Of a stretch of DNA of 64,000 bases, positions 15,469-25,218 are shown piece by piece. The position numbers were made by a program, and so were the translations under genes. The notes below the pieces were generated by a model, which worked only from the letters and a program-made list of their open reading frames with translations, was not told the DNA's origin and did not search any database. This DNA is from an uncultured Ruminococcus sp. (GTDB lineage: Bacteria > Bacillota > Clostridia > Lachnospirales > Lachnospiraceae), in the NCBI GenBank assembly GCA_934359255.1, contig CAKRLG010000011.1, positions 1 through 64,000 of the forward strand, given 5' to 3'. Position 1 is the first letter of the stretch; the number at the start of each line of letters is the position of its first letter.

Positions 15469-16731
15469 ATGAACAAGAAAAAAGTGGTAGCGTGTTTATT
15501 GGCAGCAACTATGACAGCCGGTATGCTGGCAGGCTGTGGTGGAAGTTCAGGAAGCAGTGATTCATCTTCTTCCTCAGGTGGAAAAGACAAACTGACTTTC
15601 TGGTTCCCAACCTTTGCATCTGCTGACGGAGAAGTGACAGACGAAGAATTCTGGAACGAAAAGATGGATGCGTTTGAGAAAGAGAACAACTGTGAAGTAA
15701 ACGTAGAGATTATTCCGTGGGATAATTACGAAGAAAAATATCTGACCGGTGTAAACTCCAACGATGGTCCGGATGTGGGATATCTGTACATGGAAATGTT
15801 CTATGACTATATTGATATGGGTGCCTTGGCAGACATCAGTGAATACTTTACTGATGATGAAAAAGCAAATTACCTGTACTATGATCTGGGAAATATCCTG
15901 GGCGGACAGTATGCACTGCCTGTAGTTGTTGGTAACCCGAGACTTCTGGCAGCAAACATGGATATTTTGAAAGAGGCAGGTGTGGATGCTGTTCCTACCA
16001 ACTGGGATGAACTGAAAGCGGCATGCGAAGCAGTAAAAGCAAGCAATCCGGATATTGCGCCTCTGAGTGCAACCTGGGGAAGTACCCATTATGGAGCACT
16101 GAACGAAGTATACTGGCCATATTTCTGGGGAGCTGGTGCAGAGATTGTTGATGAAGACGGTAATCTGACCATCGATTCCGATGCCGGTCTGAAAGCAACA
16201 CAGTTCCTTGCAGATATGAAAGAGGAAGGTCTGATTCCTGAAACAAGTACTTCTACAGATGATTCTCTGGAGCCATTCAAGAATGGTGAAGCTGCTATGA
16301 CAGTCGCAGCATCCAGTAACCTGGCAAAAATAGATGGAATCAACTGGGATTACTCTATTCTGTCCGGTCCGGAAAATACAAAGACATTTGTAGCATCCGA
16401 CAGCCTGGTGCTGTTTAACAAATGCAAAAACAAAGATCTTGCCATCAAACTTATGAAATATGTGACCAGCAAAGACGTAATGGCAGATTTCCATGAAAGA
16501 GTATCTGAGCAGCCGCCGATTACTGCAGACGATACCTACAGCGGAGATGAGAAATTTGCCGATCTGTTCACAAACCAGACAGACAAATTCCAGTCACTGC
16601 CTGTATTCAAAGGCGCAAGTTCCATGTATGATACTCTGTATAAAAACATGCAGTCTATGATGCTTGGTGAACTGACTCCGGAAGAAGTTCTGAAAAACAC
16701 AACAGAATACTATGACTCTAATCTGAAATAA
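15469..16731 (+). CDS. sugar ABC transporter substrate-binding lipoprotein
   Basis: A 420-residue family 1 extracellular solute-binding protein anchored to the membrane. The signal peptide ends in the lipobox LAGC (Cys about 23), followed by a Gly/Ser-rich linker and the mature domain (KLTFWFPTFASADGE). It delivers a sugar or oligosaccharide to the two permeases encoded next. It has an AAGGAGG ribosome site. As in many CUT1 systems no ATPase gene is in the operon, so a shared MsmK/UgpC-type ATPase is presumed. The substrate is unknown; the DUF4091 protein downstream suggests a glycan. Confidence 0.93.
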   Translation: MNKKKVVACLLAATMTAGMLAGCGGSSGSSDSSSSSGGKDKLTFWFPTFASADGEVTDEEFWNEKMDAFEKENNCEVNVEIIPWDNYEEKYLTGVNSNDGPDVGYLYMEMFYDYIDMGALADISEYFTDDEKANYLYYDLGNILGGQYALPVVVGNPRLLAANMDILKEAGVDAVPTNWDELKAACEAVKASNPDIAPLSATWGSTHYGALNEVYWPYFWGAGAEIVDEDGNLTIDSDAGLKATQFLADMKEEGLIPETSTSTDDSLEPFKNGEAAMTVAASSNLAKIDGINWDYSILSGPENTKTFVASDSLVLFNKCKNKDLAIKLMKYVTSKDVMADFHERVSEQPPITADDTYSGDEKFADLFTNQTDKFQSLPVFKGASSMYDTLYKNMQSMMLGELTPEEVLKNTTEYYDSNLK

Positions 16732-16849
16732 TCAGATGGAAATTTAGTTAGAGAAGGTTGGTAATAAGAGGGGGATGGTGCATAGGAGTAACCGGTGTAC
16801 CGTCCCTCTCGTTTCACAATGGGGCAAACAAGATAAAAAGGAGAATGAC

Positions 16850-17731
16850 ATGTCAAGAAAAACAAAAGAAGCAGTACAGGGAGTTATTTATATTCTCCCG
16901 AGTTTTGTATTGATTTTGATTTTTTGTATTATTCCGATTTTCATGTCCGGCTATTTCAGTTTTACAGAATATAATATTATGAATTCGCCGAAATTTGTAG
17001 GACTTGATAATTATATCAAAATGTTTAAAGACAGTTATGTGACAGATGCAGCGAAAAATACTCTGCTGTATGTGGTGATGACTGTTCCGGTACAGACGAT
17101 TCTGGCACTGGCATTTGCGGCTTTTCTGGCAGCGAAGATACAGAATAAAAAAGGTGAATTCTTACGAAGTGTTATGTTTATTCCGGTTATCGCATCTGCG
17201 GTTACCGCAGGTACGGTATGGAGAATCATCCTGAATACAGATGGTGGTTTTCTGAATAACATTCTGAATTTCTTCCATATTTCTTCTGTGAACTGGCTGG
17301 GAAGTACCAAAACTTCTCTGTTAAGTATCTGTATCGTTGCAGTATGGAAAAACGTAGGATATTTCCTGGTTATCTATTATGCAGGTATCATGGGAATTCA
17401 GAAAGATCTGTATGAGGCGGCAAGAGTGGATGGAGCAACTCCGATGCAGCAGTTTACAAAGATCACTCTTCCGGTATTAAAACCGATCACGTATCTGGTA
17501 GTTACCCTTGGTATTATCTGGTCCTTCCAGGTATTCGACCTGGCTTACCTGATGACAGGTGGTGGACCTGGTCATTCCAGTGTCACTCTGGTTATGGGTA
17601 TCTATAATGCAGCGTTTAAACAGTACAAAATGGGATATGCATGTGCAATGGCCATGTTCCTGTTACTTATGATTATTATCATCAATGTAGTGGAAGATCT
17701 GTTCTTTAAAGAGAAAAAGGAGGCGAAATAG
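16850..17731 (+). CDS. sugar ABC transporter permease (MalF/UgpA type)
   Basis: A 293-residue membrane protein with six predicted segments. The EAA loop, which docks the ATPase, reads YEAARVDGATPMQQFTKITLPVLKP near residue 190-215. It is the first of the permease pair. ATG 16850 has AAAAAGGAG nine bases upstream; an in-frame start at 16775 lies in the spacer after the lipoprotein gene and adds an unusual hydrophilic tail. It begins 118 bases after the binding protein and is followed by the second permease after two bases. Confidence 0.93.
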   Translation: MSRKTKEAVQGVIYILPSFVLILIFCIIPIFMSGYFSFTEYNIMNSPKFVGLDNYIKMFKDSYVTDAAKNTLLYVVMTVPVQTILALAFAAFLAAKIQNKKGEFLRSVMFIPVIASAVTAGTVWRIILNTDGGFLNNILNFFHISSVNWLGSTKTSLLSICIVAVWKNVGYFLVIYYAGIMGIQKDLYEAARVDGATPMQQFTKITLPVLKPITYLVVTLGIIWSFQVFDLAYLMTGGGPGHSSVTLVMGIYNAAFKQYKMGYACAMAMFLLLMIIIINVVEDLFFKEKKEAK

Positions 17732-17733
17732 AC

Positions 17734-18558
17734 ATGAAGAAAAAACAGAAATGGACCGTCTTTTCCATCCTTGGATTATTGATTTTGTTAGTCTTTGCAG
17801 CTATCTGTATCGCACCTTTTATCTACATGGTAATCATGTCGTTCACCCAGTCTACCACGCTGATGTTACACTGGAGTGATATTAACTTTGGAGATTTTAC
17901 AAACTTTAACTACGTGCTGAAAAAGACAGGATTTATCAGGGCACTGACAAACAGTGTGATCGTTGTATTCTGTTCCTGTCTGTTCAACTGTATTATTGCG
18001 TCCATGGCAGCTTATGGATTTGCAAAGAAAAAATTCCCGGGCAGCAAGGCGATTTTCCGTATGTATCTTCTGACCCTGATGATTCCGGGACAGGTAACGA
18101 TGATTCCGGTATTTATCATGATGAACAAAGCGGGACTGACCAATACATATTTTGCTCTGATTGTTGTCATCCTGAATGCATTCGGCGTGTTCCTGATCCG
18201 TCAGTTTATGGATACGGTACCGGATGAACTGCTGGAAGCTGCGAAAGTGGACGGATGCCCGGAGTACCGGATCTTCATTCAGATCGTTATTCCGCTGATC
18301 AAACCAGTACTGATTTCACTGGTTGTATTTACCTTTGTGACTTCCTGGAATGATTTCCTGTGGCCGTTGGTATCCACATCCAATTCCGATATGTATACCC
18401 TGACGGTAGCATTGTCTCTGTTAAAAACACAGTATCAGACAAACTATGGTCTGATCATGGCAGGTGCAACGGTATCTTTCCTCTTCCCGTTCATCATGTA
18501 TGTGTTCTTACAGAAACAGTTCGTGGAAGGTATTGCACTGAGTGGTATTAAAGGTTAA
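17734..18558 (+). CDS. sugar ABC transporter permease (MalG/UgpE type)
   Basis: A 274-residue partner permease with six membrane segments. The EAA motif is LLEAAKVDGCPEYRIFIQIVIPLIKP near residues 168-193, and the C-terminal FVEGIALSGIKG is typical of MalG-like proteins. It lies two bases behind the first permease with AAAGGAGG in the previous gene's end, so translation is coupled. Confidence 0.93.
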   Translation: MKKKQKWTVFSILGLLILLVFAAICIAPFIYMVIMSFTQSTTLMLHWSDINFGDFTNFNYVLKKTGFIRALTNSVIVVFCSCLFNCIIASMAAYGFAKKKFPGSKAIFRMYLLTLMIPGQVTMIPVFIMMNKAGLTNTYFALIVVILNAFGVFLIRQFMDTVPDELLEAAKVDGCPEYRIFIQIVIPLIKPVLISLVVFTFVTSWNDFLWPLVSTSNSDMYTLTVALSLLKTQYQTNYGLIMAGATVSFLFPFIMYVFLQKQFVEGIALSGIKG

Positions 18559-18586
18559 AAAATTAAAAATGTATAAGGGGGTAGCT

Positions 18587-20233
18587 ATGGAACTGTTAAA
18601 AGTAAAAAAAATCACTTCTCTGGAAAAAGTGTTTCCGGATCAGGAGCCGAGTGGAGAGGGAATGGAAGATGTGATCACCGCACTGAAAAAAGAGACGGTA
18701 TCTTTCCAGATGGCTTACTATTGGGGTGGTGAGAGAAAAGGAAGAGCACAGGTGCAGGTGACAGCTGATGACAAAGAACAGGTACATGTAAGGAGCGTCC
18801 GCCTGGTTCCCTGCGAATATCCGGCTCATGTGGTGGCAGACGATGATTATCTGACCACCAAACCGGGTCTGTACCCGGATCTGCTGAGTGAGATCCAGCC
18901 GTGGGGTGTGGAACTGATCAGCGGACAGTGGAAGAGTCTTTGGATCGATGTGGACACCACAGGACTCTCTGCCGGAGATCATACTATAAAAGTGGATATG
19001 GTAGTGGAAGGAGAAGTTCTGGGCAGCTCGATAGAGCTGATTCATGTAGTAGATGCAGAACTTCCGGAGCTGGCAGTACCACATACAGAGTGGTTTCATT
19101 CGGATTGCCTGGCAAATTATTATGGCGTGGAAGTGTTCAGTGAGGAACACTGGAAAATTGTGGAAAACTTTGTACGCACAGCAGTAAAGAGAAAATGCAA
19201 TATGCTGCTGACACCGGTATTTACACCGCCACTGGATACAGCAATCGGTGGAGAGAGACGTACGGTGCAGCTGGTGGACGTACACGTGACAGATAACGGA
19301 TATACCTTCGGTTTCGATAAGTTCGAGCGTTGGGTAGATATGTGCAAACGCTGTGGTATCAAATATTATGAGATTTCTCACCTGTTCAGTCAGTGGGGAG
19401 CAACAATGGCTCCGAAGGTTATGGGTGAAAAAGACGGAAAACTGGTGCAGCTGTTTGGATGGGACACAGAAGCAGCAGGTAAGGAATACAGTGAGTTCCT
19501 GCATCAGTTTCTGGCAGCACTGAAACCGGAACTGGAGAAACTGGGAATCTCTGAGGTGGCATATTTCCATATTTCTGACGAACCTTCCCGGGAGCAGTTT
19601 GATTCTTATAAAGCAGCAAAAGAAGTTGTGGAAAAAGATCTGGAAGGTTACCAGATGATGGATGCGCTGTCCGATTACGAATTCTATGAAAAAGGTCTGG
19701 TGTCTCAGCCGGTATGCGCAGTCAACCATATTCAGCCATTCCTGGAGAAACGTCCGGAAAAACTGTGGGGATATTATTGCACCGGACAGTATGTGGATGT
19801 AACAAACCGTTTCATCGTACAGCCGGGTTACCGTACCAGAATCCTGGGTACGCAGATGTACAAATACCAGCTGGATGGATTCCTGCACTGGGGCTATAAC
19901 TTCTACAATGCAGAACATTCTATCTTCCCGATCGACCCATATCGCTGTACGGATGCAGCAGGGGCATTTCCGTCAGGAGATCCTTTTTTGGTATATCCGG
20001 GAGCTGACAAAGAGCCGGAAGAATCGCTGCGTATCATGCTGATGGATGAGGCAATGAGTGATCTTTGTGCCATGAATTATCTGGAAGAACTTGCAGGAAG
20101 AGATGTGGTTATGGAGTGTATTGAACCGGAAGGCGGAGAAAAGGTAGAGTTTGAGTCTTATCCGAGAAGTATTGCTTATCTGATGGAGATGAGGAAGAAA
20201 GTGAATCGGGAGATTGAGAAGAGAATGAAATAG
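18587..20233 (+). CDS. DUF4091 (glycoside hydrolase-like) protein
   Basis: A 548-residue cytosolic protein of the DUF4091 family, which occurs in carbohydrate loci and has a GH-like barrel; the activity is not established. No signal peptide is present, so it would act on imported sugar. Typical parts are WFHSDCLANYYGVEVFSEEHW (about 165) and HISDEPSREQFDSY (about 332), where the Asp-Glu could be catalytic. ATG 18587 follows AAGGGGG by seven bases; the ATG upstream has none. It closes the ABC operon. The large palindromic element B begins at the very next base after the stop codon. Confidence 0.85.
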   Translation: MELLKVKKITSLEKVFPDQEPSGEGMEDVITALKKETVSFQMAYYWGGERKGRAQVQVTADDKEQVHVRSVRLVPCEYPAHVVADDDYLTTKPGLYPDLLSEIQPWGVELISGQWKSLWIDVDTTGLSAGDHTIKVDMVVEGEVLGSSIELIHVVDAELPELAVPHTEWFHSDCLANYYGVEVFSEEHWKIVENFVRTAVKRKCNMLLTPVFTPPLDTAIGGERRTVQLVDVHVTDNGYTFGFDKFERWVDMCKRCGIKYYEISHLFSQWGATMAPKVMGEKDGKLVQLFGWDTEAAGKEYSEFLHQFLAALKPELEKLGISEVAYFHISDEPSREQFDSYKAAKEVVEKDLEGYQMMDALSDYEFYEKGLVSQPVCAVNHIQPFLEKRPEKLWGYYCTGQYVDVTNRFIVQPGYRTRILGTQMYKYQLDGFLHWGYNFYNAEHSIFPIDPYRCTDAAGAFPSGDPFLVYPGADKEPEESLRIMLMDEAMSDLCAMNYLEELAGRDVVMECIEPEGGEKVEFESYPRSIAYLMEMRKKVNREIEKRMK

Positions 20234-20443
20234 TTGGAACAAGCGGACGCGGCAGGCGACTGCTTGCTGGTCTGGCAACGTGGGCAGGGCAACTTTAAGC
20301 TAGCCACTAACTGCGACTATATTCACGCGGGTCGGCTGACCCGCGCGAAAGTCTCCGTAAGTGTCGGATCTTAAAGCTTCCCCTGGGCGCCCACAAAGTG
20401 TTGCCTGACCAGCAAGCAGTCACCTGCCGCTGTTTTGTTGCAA
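20234..20443 (+). repeat. large structured palindromic element B
   Basis: A 210 bp near-complete hairpin starting directly after a stop codon. Outer arms TTGGAACAA/TTGTTGCAA, then GCGGCAGG, GACTGCTTGCTGGTC and GGCAAC pair with their complements (20249-20279 with 20401-20430, two mismatches). The core is nearly identical to element A: GTGGGC/GCCCAC, CTTTAAG/CTTAAAG, AGCTAGCC, then a GCGGGTC/GACCCGC tip stem. Arms differ wholly from A. The stem changes TTTGAG to TTTAAG and GAGGGTC to GCGGGTC are matched on the opposite strand. Confidence 0.88.
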
Positions 20444-20463
20444 CGGGGAAGAAGAGTGTGTGA

Positions 20464-20508
20464 AAACGGGAAGGCATTCGGTTTGATGTGAATGTCTTCC
20501 CGTTTGGT
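20464..20508 (+). terminator. intrinsic terminator beyond element B
   Basis: AAACGGGAAG and CATTC pair with GAATG and TCTTCCCGTTT, followed by a T-rich run. From 20509 to 20600 nothing else is seen. Confidence 0.88.
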
Positions 20509-20600
20509 TTGCTGTTTTATTTATATTGTTTGGTTTATGCTGTTTGTTACTTACACGAGTTATAAGAAAAGTCGCGCAGTATAATTTTGTGGTTTATTCG

Positions 20601-21515
20601 TTATTCCGTGCCCGAAAAGTTTTTTACGGATGATGCATACTCGGAGGGGGTCATCCGGGTGAATTTTTTGAATTGCAGGGAAAAATACTGATAGGAGGAA
20701 TAGCCCAGCATATCGGAAATCTGTGTGTAGTTATATCGTTTCTGACGGATCATTTTCTGAGCAGTTTCGATTTTCAGGCGACAGAAGTAGTCGATAACGC
20801 CGCAGCCTGTTTTTTCGTGAAACATTTTCTGCAATTGTGAACGTCCTACAGAATTTTCCTTGCAGATCTGAACAACGGTCAGATGTTCAGAAAGGTTTCG
20901 CTGCAGGTACTGTACGATTTCCTGGAAAACCTCATCGGTATCTCTGCGGATCATCGGGTGATCGCTGAATGGCTGGCTGGCAACCGGATCGATAGCAGGC
21001 GGTGTGCTATAGCGGCGCTGCAGACTGATCAGCAGTAGTTCAAGTGACAAAAAAATAATCTGTTCACTGCCAAAATCGTGGATGGAATTGCGTTCCAGCA
21101 GGCAGATGTTAGGATTGTTTAATGGCGTATAAAAAGTTTTTCTGGTTTCAGAGATAATCTGTCCCAGATAAAACCGTTCGTTCTGATTCAGAGATACCCG
21201 GCAGTTTTCAAAAAACTTCATGCAGGGATTGGTGCATTCAAAAGAAACTACGACGAGATTCGGAGAAGTTTCTCCGTCTCCCCGTAATGCATGGAATTCG
21301 TTTGGCTTATGAAAAATCATTTCATTAGAAGCAAGAAGGACTTCTTTATCACCCGCGGTCACGAAAAGATTGCCGCTGTCGACGAAGACAAATTCCCAAA
21401 AATCGTGAGATTCCCCGTCGAATACATAGTCTTTCATATATTCAAAATAGTGAATGGAATAGATCTTGCGGATATGAAGATCTTCCCTCAGAGTAATACT
21501 TTCGTAATTTGGCAT
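20601..21515 (-). CDS. AraC-family transcriptional regulator
   Basis: A 304-residue regulator with an N-terminal cupin-like sensor (HDFWEFVFVDSGNLFVTAG, then HKPNEFHAL) and a C-terminal double helix-turn-helix (VVQICKENSVGRSQLQKMFHEKTG, then ISDMLGYSSYQYFSLQFKKFTRMTPSEY). ATG 21515 follows TTGAGGTGA by five bases; a longer in-frame version would read through its own promoter region. It is convergent with the ABC/DUF4091 operon and probably controls it. It is clearly a paralogue of the regulator at 60612, sharing the HYFEY, SHDFWEF and PNLVV segments. Confidence 0.92.
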   Translation of the reverse strand: MPNYESITLREDLHIRKIYSIHYFEYMKDYVFDGESHDFWEFVFVDSGNLFVTAGDKEVLLASNEMIFHKPNEFHALRGDGETSPNLVVVSFECTNPCMKFFENCRVSLNQNERFYLGQIISETRKTFYTPLNNPNICLLERNSIHDFGSEQIIFLSLELLLISLQRRYSTPPAIDPVASQPFSDHPMIRRDTDEVFQEIVQYLQRNLSEHLTVVQICKENSVGRSQLQKMFHEKTGCGVIDYFCRLKIETAQKMIRQKRYNYTQISDMLGYSSYQYFSLQFKKFTRMTPSEYASSVKNFSGTE

Positions 21516-21550
21516 TCTTGTCACCTCAAAAGTTATGAATACTAACAATA

Positions 21551-21583
21551 CTTGTAACTGTTCAGCATCTTTATAGTTACAAG
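21551..21583. promoter_or_regulatory. inverted repeat upstream of the AraC gene
   Basis: CTTGTAACT (21551-21559) and AGTTACAAG (21575-21583) form a perfect 9 bp inverted repeat, centres 24 bases apart. It lies 36 bases before the AraC start, consistent with autoregulation. Confidence 0.55.
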
Positions 21584-21661
21584 ACAAAACTATTTCCATT
21601 ATTATAGCATAAATAAAACAAAAGACAAAAGAAATTAGAATCAAAATCCAGGCGGTAGGAG

Positions 21662-21690
21662 TTGACAAAACTACTTTTTTTTCATAAACT
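21662..21690 (+). promoter_or_regulatory. promoter of the T-box leader and cysE operon
   Basis: TTGACA (21662-21667), 17-base spacer, TAAACT (21685-21690). Confidence 0.75.
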
Positions 21691-21697
21691 ATAAGGC

Positions 21698-21955
21698 AGA
21701 AAGCATGAGAAAAGCGAAGAACGGAAAGAGTATCTGAAAGAGGAACCACAGAGAGGGACAGTCACTGGCTGGAAGCAGTCCCGGGGAATCGTCAGTGAAG
21801 TGCATCCGGGAGCTGATACGGTGAAAGAAAGTAGCCGGATCCGCAGGCAGGCGTTAAGGGCAGAAAGTGGAAGACGGATCCGGAAGATACGTCTTCAAAA
21901 AGAGTGGAACCACGGATGACTTCGTCTCTTATCGAGACAGTCATCCTTTTTCTGT
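21698..21955 (+). promoter_or_regulatory. T-box leader specific for tRNA-Cys
   Basis: Stem I carries the specifier GAAGTGCA with codon TGC (Cys) at 21801-21803. The T-box sequence AGAGTGGAACCACGG is at 21901-21915, in which TGGAACC binds the uncharged tRNA end. The terminator GGATGAC plus GTCTC pairs with GAGAC plus GTCATCC (21914-21946) and has a T-run. Uncharged tRNA-Cys should favour readthrough into cysE-cysS. The specifier fits both downstream genes. Confidence 0.93.
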
Positions 21956-21982
21956 TTACAGGAAATAAAATGGAGGGGAACT

Positions 21983-22657
21983 ATGAGTTTTATCAGTCAT
22001 ATCAAAGAAGAGTTCCAGGTGATTCAGGAACGTGACCCGGCGATCAAGACACCTCTGGAAGTACTATTATATCCCAGTTTTCGGGTGATGATCAAATACA
22101 GACGGGCACATAAATTATATCTGAAAGGGCATTACTTTCTGGCACGGTGGATCTCTCAGCGTGCGGCCAGAAAGACCGGGATTGAGATTCATCCGGGTGC
22201 TACGATTGGAAAAGGGCTGTTCATTGACCATGGAAGCGGTGTGATCATTGGAGAAACCACGATCATTGGCGATAATGTAACCTTATATCAGGGTGTTACC
22301 CTGGGCGGAAACGGAAAAGAAACCGGAAAGCGTCATCCGACTCTGGAAGACAACGTTATGGTAAGTGCAGGGGCAAAAATCATCGGTTCTTTCACTATCG
22401 GAGCCAATTCCAAGATTGGAGCCGGATCTGTCGTGATCGAGGAGGTACCACCGAACTGTACCGTAGTCGGTATTCCGGGACGTGTGGTCCGTCAGAAAAA
22501 TATGAAAGTACCGAGAACCAATATGGATCACTGCCATCTGCCGGATCCGGTGCTGGATGATCTGAAAATGTTGCAGAAGGAATACACGGAAGTGACCAAC
22601 CGACTGCTGGAAGTAGAAAAAGAACTTCGTTTTATCAAAAATAAAAAAGGAGAATAA
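21983..22657 (+). CDS. cysE: serine O-acetyltransferase
   Basis: Makes O-acetylserine from serine and acetyl-CoA for cysteine synthesis. The 224 residues hold the left-handed beta-helix repeats: [26 protein letters not shown] contains the catalytic Asp-His pair (about residue 76-77), and [19 protein letters not shown] is the cofactor loop. The N-terminal helical region is short, as in clostridial CysE. It has AATGGAGGGG before the ATG. It is the first gene behind the Cys T-box and lies four bases before cysS. Confidence 0.96.
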   Translation: MSFISHIKEEFQVIQERDPAIKTPLEVLLYPSFRVMIKYRRAHKLYLKGHYFLARWISQRAARKTGIEIHPGATIGKGLFIDHGSGVIIGETTIIGDNVTLYQGVTLGGNGKETGKRHPTLEDNVMVSAGAKIIGSFTIGANSKIGAGSVVIEEVPPNCTVVGIPGRVVRQKNMKVPRTNMDHCHLPDPVLDDLKMLQKEYTEVTNRLLEVEKELRFIKNKKGE

Positions 22658-22661
22658 CAAG

Positions 22662-24068
22662 ATGAAACTATATAATACACTGACAAAGAAAAAAGAAGAA
22701 TTCGTACCATTACAGGAAGGTAAAGTTACCATGTATGTCTGTGGACCTACGGTGTATAACTTTATTCATATCGGTAATGCCCGTCCGATGATTGTTTTTG
22801 ATACCGTGCGCCGTTATATGGAATATAAGGGATATGAAGTGAATTTCGTATCTAATTTCACTGATGTAGACGATAAAATCATCAAAAAATCCATCGAAGA
22901 AGGTGTAAGTGCAGAAGAAGTCTCCGAACGTTATATCAAAGAATGTAAAAAGGATATGGCGGATATGAATGTAAAACCGGCCACTACCCATCCACAGGCA
23001 ACGCAGGAGATCGATGGTATGATTGCCATGATTGAAACACTGATGGAAAAAGGATATGCGTATGCTGTAAACGGAACGGTATACTTCCGTACCAGAAAGT
23101 TTGAAGAATATGGAAAATTATCCCACAAAAATCTGGATGATCTGAGATCCGGTAATCGTTCTCTTCTGGTGTCCGGTGAAGATCAGAAAGAAGATCCGCT
23201 GGATTTTGTTCTGTGGAAACCGAAAAAAGAAGGAGAACCTTTCTGGGTATCTCCATGGGGGGAAGGACGTCCGGGATGGCATATCGAGTGTTCTGTGATG
23301 GCAAAAAAATATCTTGGTGAGGAAATCGATATCCATGCCGGTGGCGAAGATCTGATCTTCCCGCACCATGAAAATGAGATCGCGCAGAGTGAGTGCTGTA
23401 ACGGAAAGATTTTTGCTCATTACTGGCTGCATAATGGTTTCCTGAATATTGATAACCGCAAGATGTCCAAATCCCTGGGCAACTTCTTTACCGTAAGAGA
23501 AATCGGTGAACAGTATGATCTCCAGGTGCTGCGATTCTTCATGTTAAGCGCACATTACAGAAGTCCGATCAACTTCAGCAGAGAGATCATGGAATCTTCC
23601 AAGAATGCTCTGGAACGTATCGTGACAGCAGTTTCCAATCTGACACATCTTGAACAGGAAGCAGCAGCGGATGTTCTGTCAGATGCAGAAGAAAAACTGC
23701 TTGCAGAGATCCCGGTGTACCGCAAAAAATTTGAAGATGCCATGGATGATGATCTGAATACCGCAGATGCAATTTCTGCAATTTTTGAACTGGTTAAATT
23801 TGCCAATACCAATACAAATGATACTTCTTCCGGAGCATTTGCCGCAGCACTGAAAAAGGAGATTGTTGCCTTAAGTGATGTGCTGGGTCTTCTGGTAGAA
23901 AAGAAAGAGGAAAATCTGGACGCTGAGATCGAAAAAATGATCGAAGAACGTCAGGCGGCAAGAAAAGCCAGAGACTTCAAACGTGCCGATGAGATCCGTG
24001 ATGAACTGCTGGCACAGGGAATCATTCTGGAAGATACCAGAGAGGGCGTAAAATGGAAACGAGCATAG
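22662..24068 (+). CDS. cysS: cysteinyl-tRNA synthetase
   Basis: A class I synthetase of 468 residues that charges tRNA-Cys. [18 protein letters not shown] (about 22-39) contains the zinc cysteine and the HIGN motif; [15 protein letters not shown] supplies further zinc ligands; KMSKSLGN near 267 is the second ATP signature. It lies four bases behind cysE under the same T-box, and its end overlaps mrnC by 16 bases, indicating coupled translation. Confidence 0.97.
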   Translation: MKLYNTLTKKKEEFVPLQEGKVTMYVCGPTVYNFIHIGNARPMIVFDTVRRYMEYKGYEVNFVSNFTDVDDKIIKKSIEEGVSAEEVSERYIKECKKDMADMNVKPATTHPQATQEIDGMIAMIETLMEKGYAYAVNGTVYFRTRKFEEYGKLSHKNLDDLRSGNRSLLVSGEDQKEDPLDFVLWKPKKEGEPFWVSPWGEGRPGWHIECSVMAKKYLGEEIDIHAGGEDLIFPHHENEIAQSECCNGKIFAHYWLHNGFLNIDNRKMSKSLGNFFTVREIGEQYDLQVLRFFMLSAHYRSPINFSREIMESSKNALERIVTAVSNLTHLEQEAAADVLSDAEEKLLAEIPVYRKKFEDAMDDDLNTADAISAIFELVKFANTNTNDTSSGAFAAALKKEIVALSDVLGLLVEKKEENLDAEIEKMIEERQAARKARDFKRADEIRDELLAQGIILEDTREGVKWKRA

Positions 24069-24484
24069 CATATCTGAAAGAACAGTTTCAGTTGAAGGAT
24101 CCGGATATTCGTTCTTACTCTCCGTTGACACTTGCCTATATCGGAGACGGAATCTATGAGTTATATATCCGCACTATCCTGATCAAACAGGGAAACTGTC
24201 AGGTGAACAAGCTGCATAAACAGGCAAGCCGTTTGGTAAAAGCTCAGGCACAGTCAGAGATGGTGCAGGTGCTGGAGACACATTTTACCGAGGAAGAAGA
24301 AGCAGTCTACAAGAGAGGTCGAAATGCAAAGTCCTATACTACGGCGAAGAATGCCACTACAGGGGATTATCGCCGTGCAACGGGATTTGAGGCGGTTATG
24401 GGATATCTGTATCTGACGGAACAGTACTGCAGAATGATTGATCTGATCAAAATAGGATTGGAGGCACTGAAAGATGGAAAATAA
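24053..24484 (+). CDS. mrnC: mini-ribonuclease III
   Basis: A 143-residue RNase III-like enzyme without the double-stranded RNA-binding domain, which matures 23S rRNA in Firmicutes. [15 protein letters not shown] (about 23-37) carries the catalytic acidic residue, and the [20 protein letters not shown] segment (about 100-120) the second Glu/Asp group. The cysS-mrnC-rlmB order is conserved in Firmicutes. It overlaps both neighbours (16 and 11 bases). Confidence 0.95.
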   Translation: METSIAYLKEQFQLKDPDIRSYSPLTLAYIGDGIYELYIRTILIKQGNCQVNKLHKQASRLVKAQAQSEMVQVLETHFTEEEEAVYKRGRNAKSYTTAKNATTGDYRRATGFEAVMGYLYLTEQYCRMIDLIKIGLEALKDGK

Positions 24485-25202
24485 AATCGAAGGAAGAAAT
24501 GCGGTTTTAGAAGCATTACGCGCGGGAAAACCGATTGACAAATTATATGTTCTGGATGGATGCCCGGACGGACCGGTGAGAACCATTATCCGGGAAGCAA
24601 AAAAAGGTGATACGATCATCAATTATGTAAAAAAAGAACGACTGGATCAGTTATCTGAAACGGGTCATCACCAGGGCGTTATTGCGATGGCGGCTTCTTA
24701 TGAGTATGCCACAGTGGAAGAGATCCTGGAAAAAGCAAAGGAAAAAGGAGAAGCTCCTTTTATTTTCGTACTGGATAATATCGAAGATCCGCATAATCTG
24801 GGAGCTATGATCCGAACAGCGAATCTGGCAGGTGCACACGGTGTGATCATTCCAAAACGAAGAGCAGTTGGGCTGACCCCCACCGTTGCCCGTACTTCAG
24901 CAGGTGCGATCAATTACACACCGGTTGCAAAAGTAACCAATTTAAAACAGACCATGGAGCAACTGAAAAAAGAAGGCATGTGGTTCGTATGTGCTGATAT
25001 GGACGGTACGCCGTACTATCAGATGGATCTGAAAGGACCGATGGGCCTGGTGATCGGAAACGAAGGAGAAGGAGTCAGCAGACTGATCAAAGAAACCTGT
25101 GATTTTGTAGCTTCGATTCCGATGAAAGGAGATATTGATTCCCTGAATGCTTCTGTGGCGGCAGGGGTTCTGGCTTTTGAGATCGCCCGTCAGCGGGGAT
25201 AA
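24474..25202 (+). CDS. rlmB: 23S rRNA (guanosine-2'-O)-methyltransferase, RlmB/TrmH type
   Basis: A SPOUT methyltransferase of 242 residues that modifies 23S rRNA with SAM. An N-terminal substrate-binding domain ([18 protein letters not shown]) is followed by the knotted domain with three TrmH motifs: LDNIEDPHNLGAMIRTANLAG, LVIGNEGEGVS and IPMKGDIDSLNASVAAGV. It overlaps mrnC by 11 bases. The next gene, sigH, starts 17 bases downstream. Confidence 0.95.
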   Translation: MENKIEGRNAVLEALRAGKPIDKLYVLDGCPDGPVRTIIREAKKGDTIINYVKKERLDQLSETGHHQGVIAMAASYEYATVEEILEKAKEKGEAPFIFVLDNIEDPHNLGAMIRTANLAGAHGVIIPKRRAVGLTPTVARTSAGAINYTPVAKVTNLKQTMEQLKKEGMWFVCADMDGTPYYQMDLKGPMGLVIGNEGEGVSRLIKETCDFVASIPMKGDIDSLNASVAAGVLAFEIARQRG

Positions 25203-25218
25203 CAGTGAGGAAAACAGG

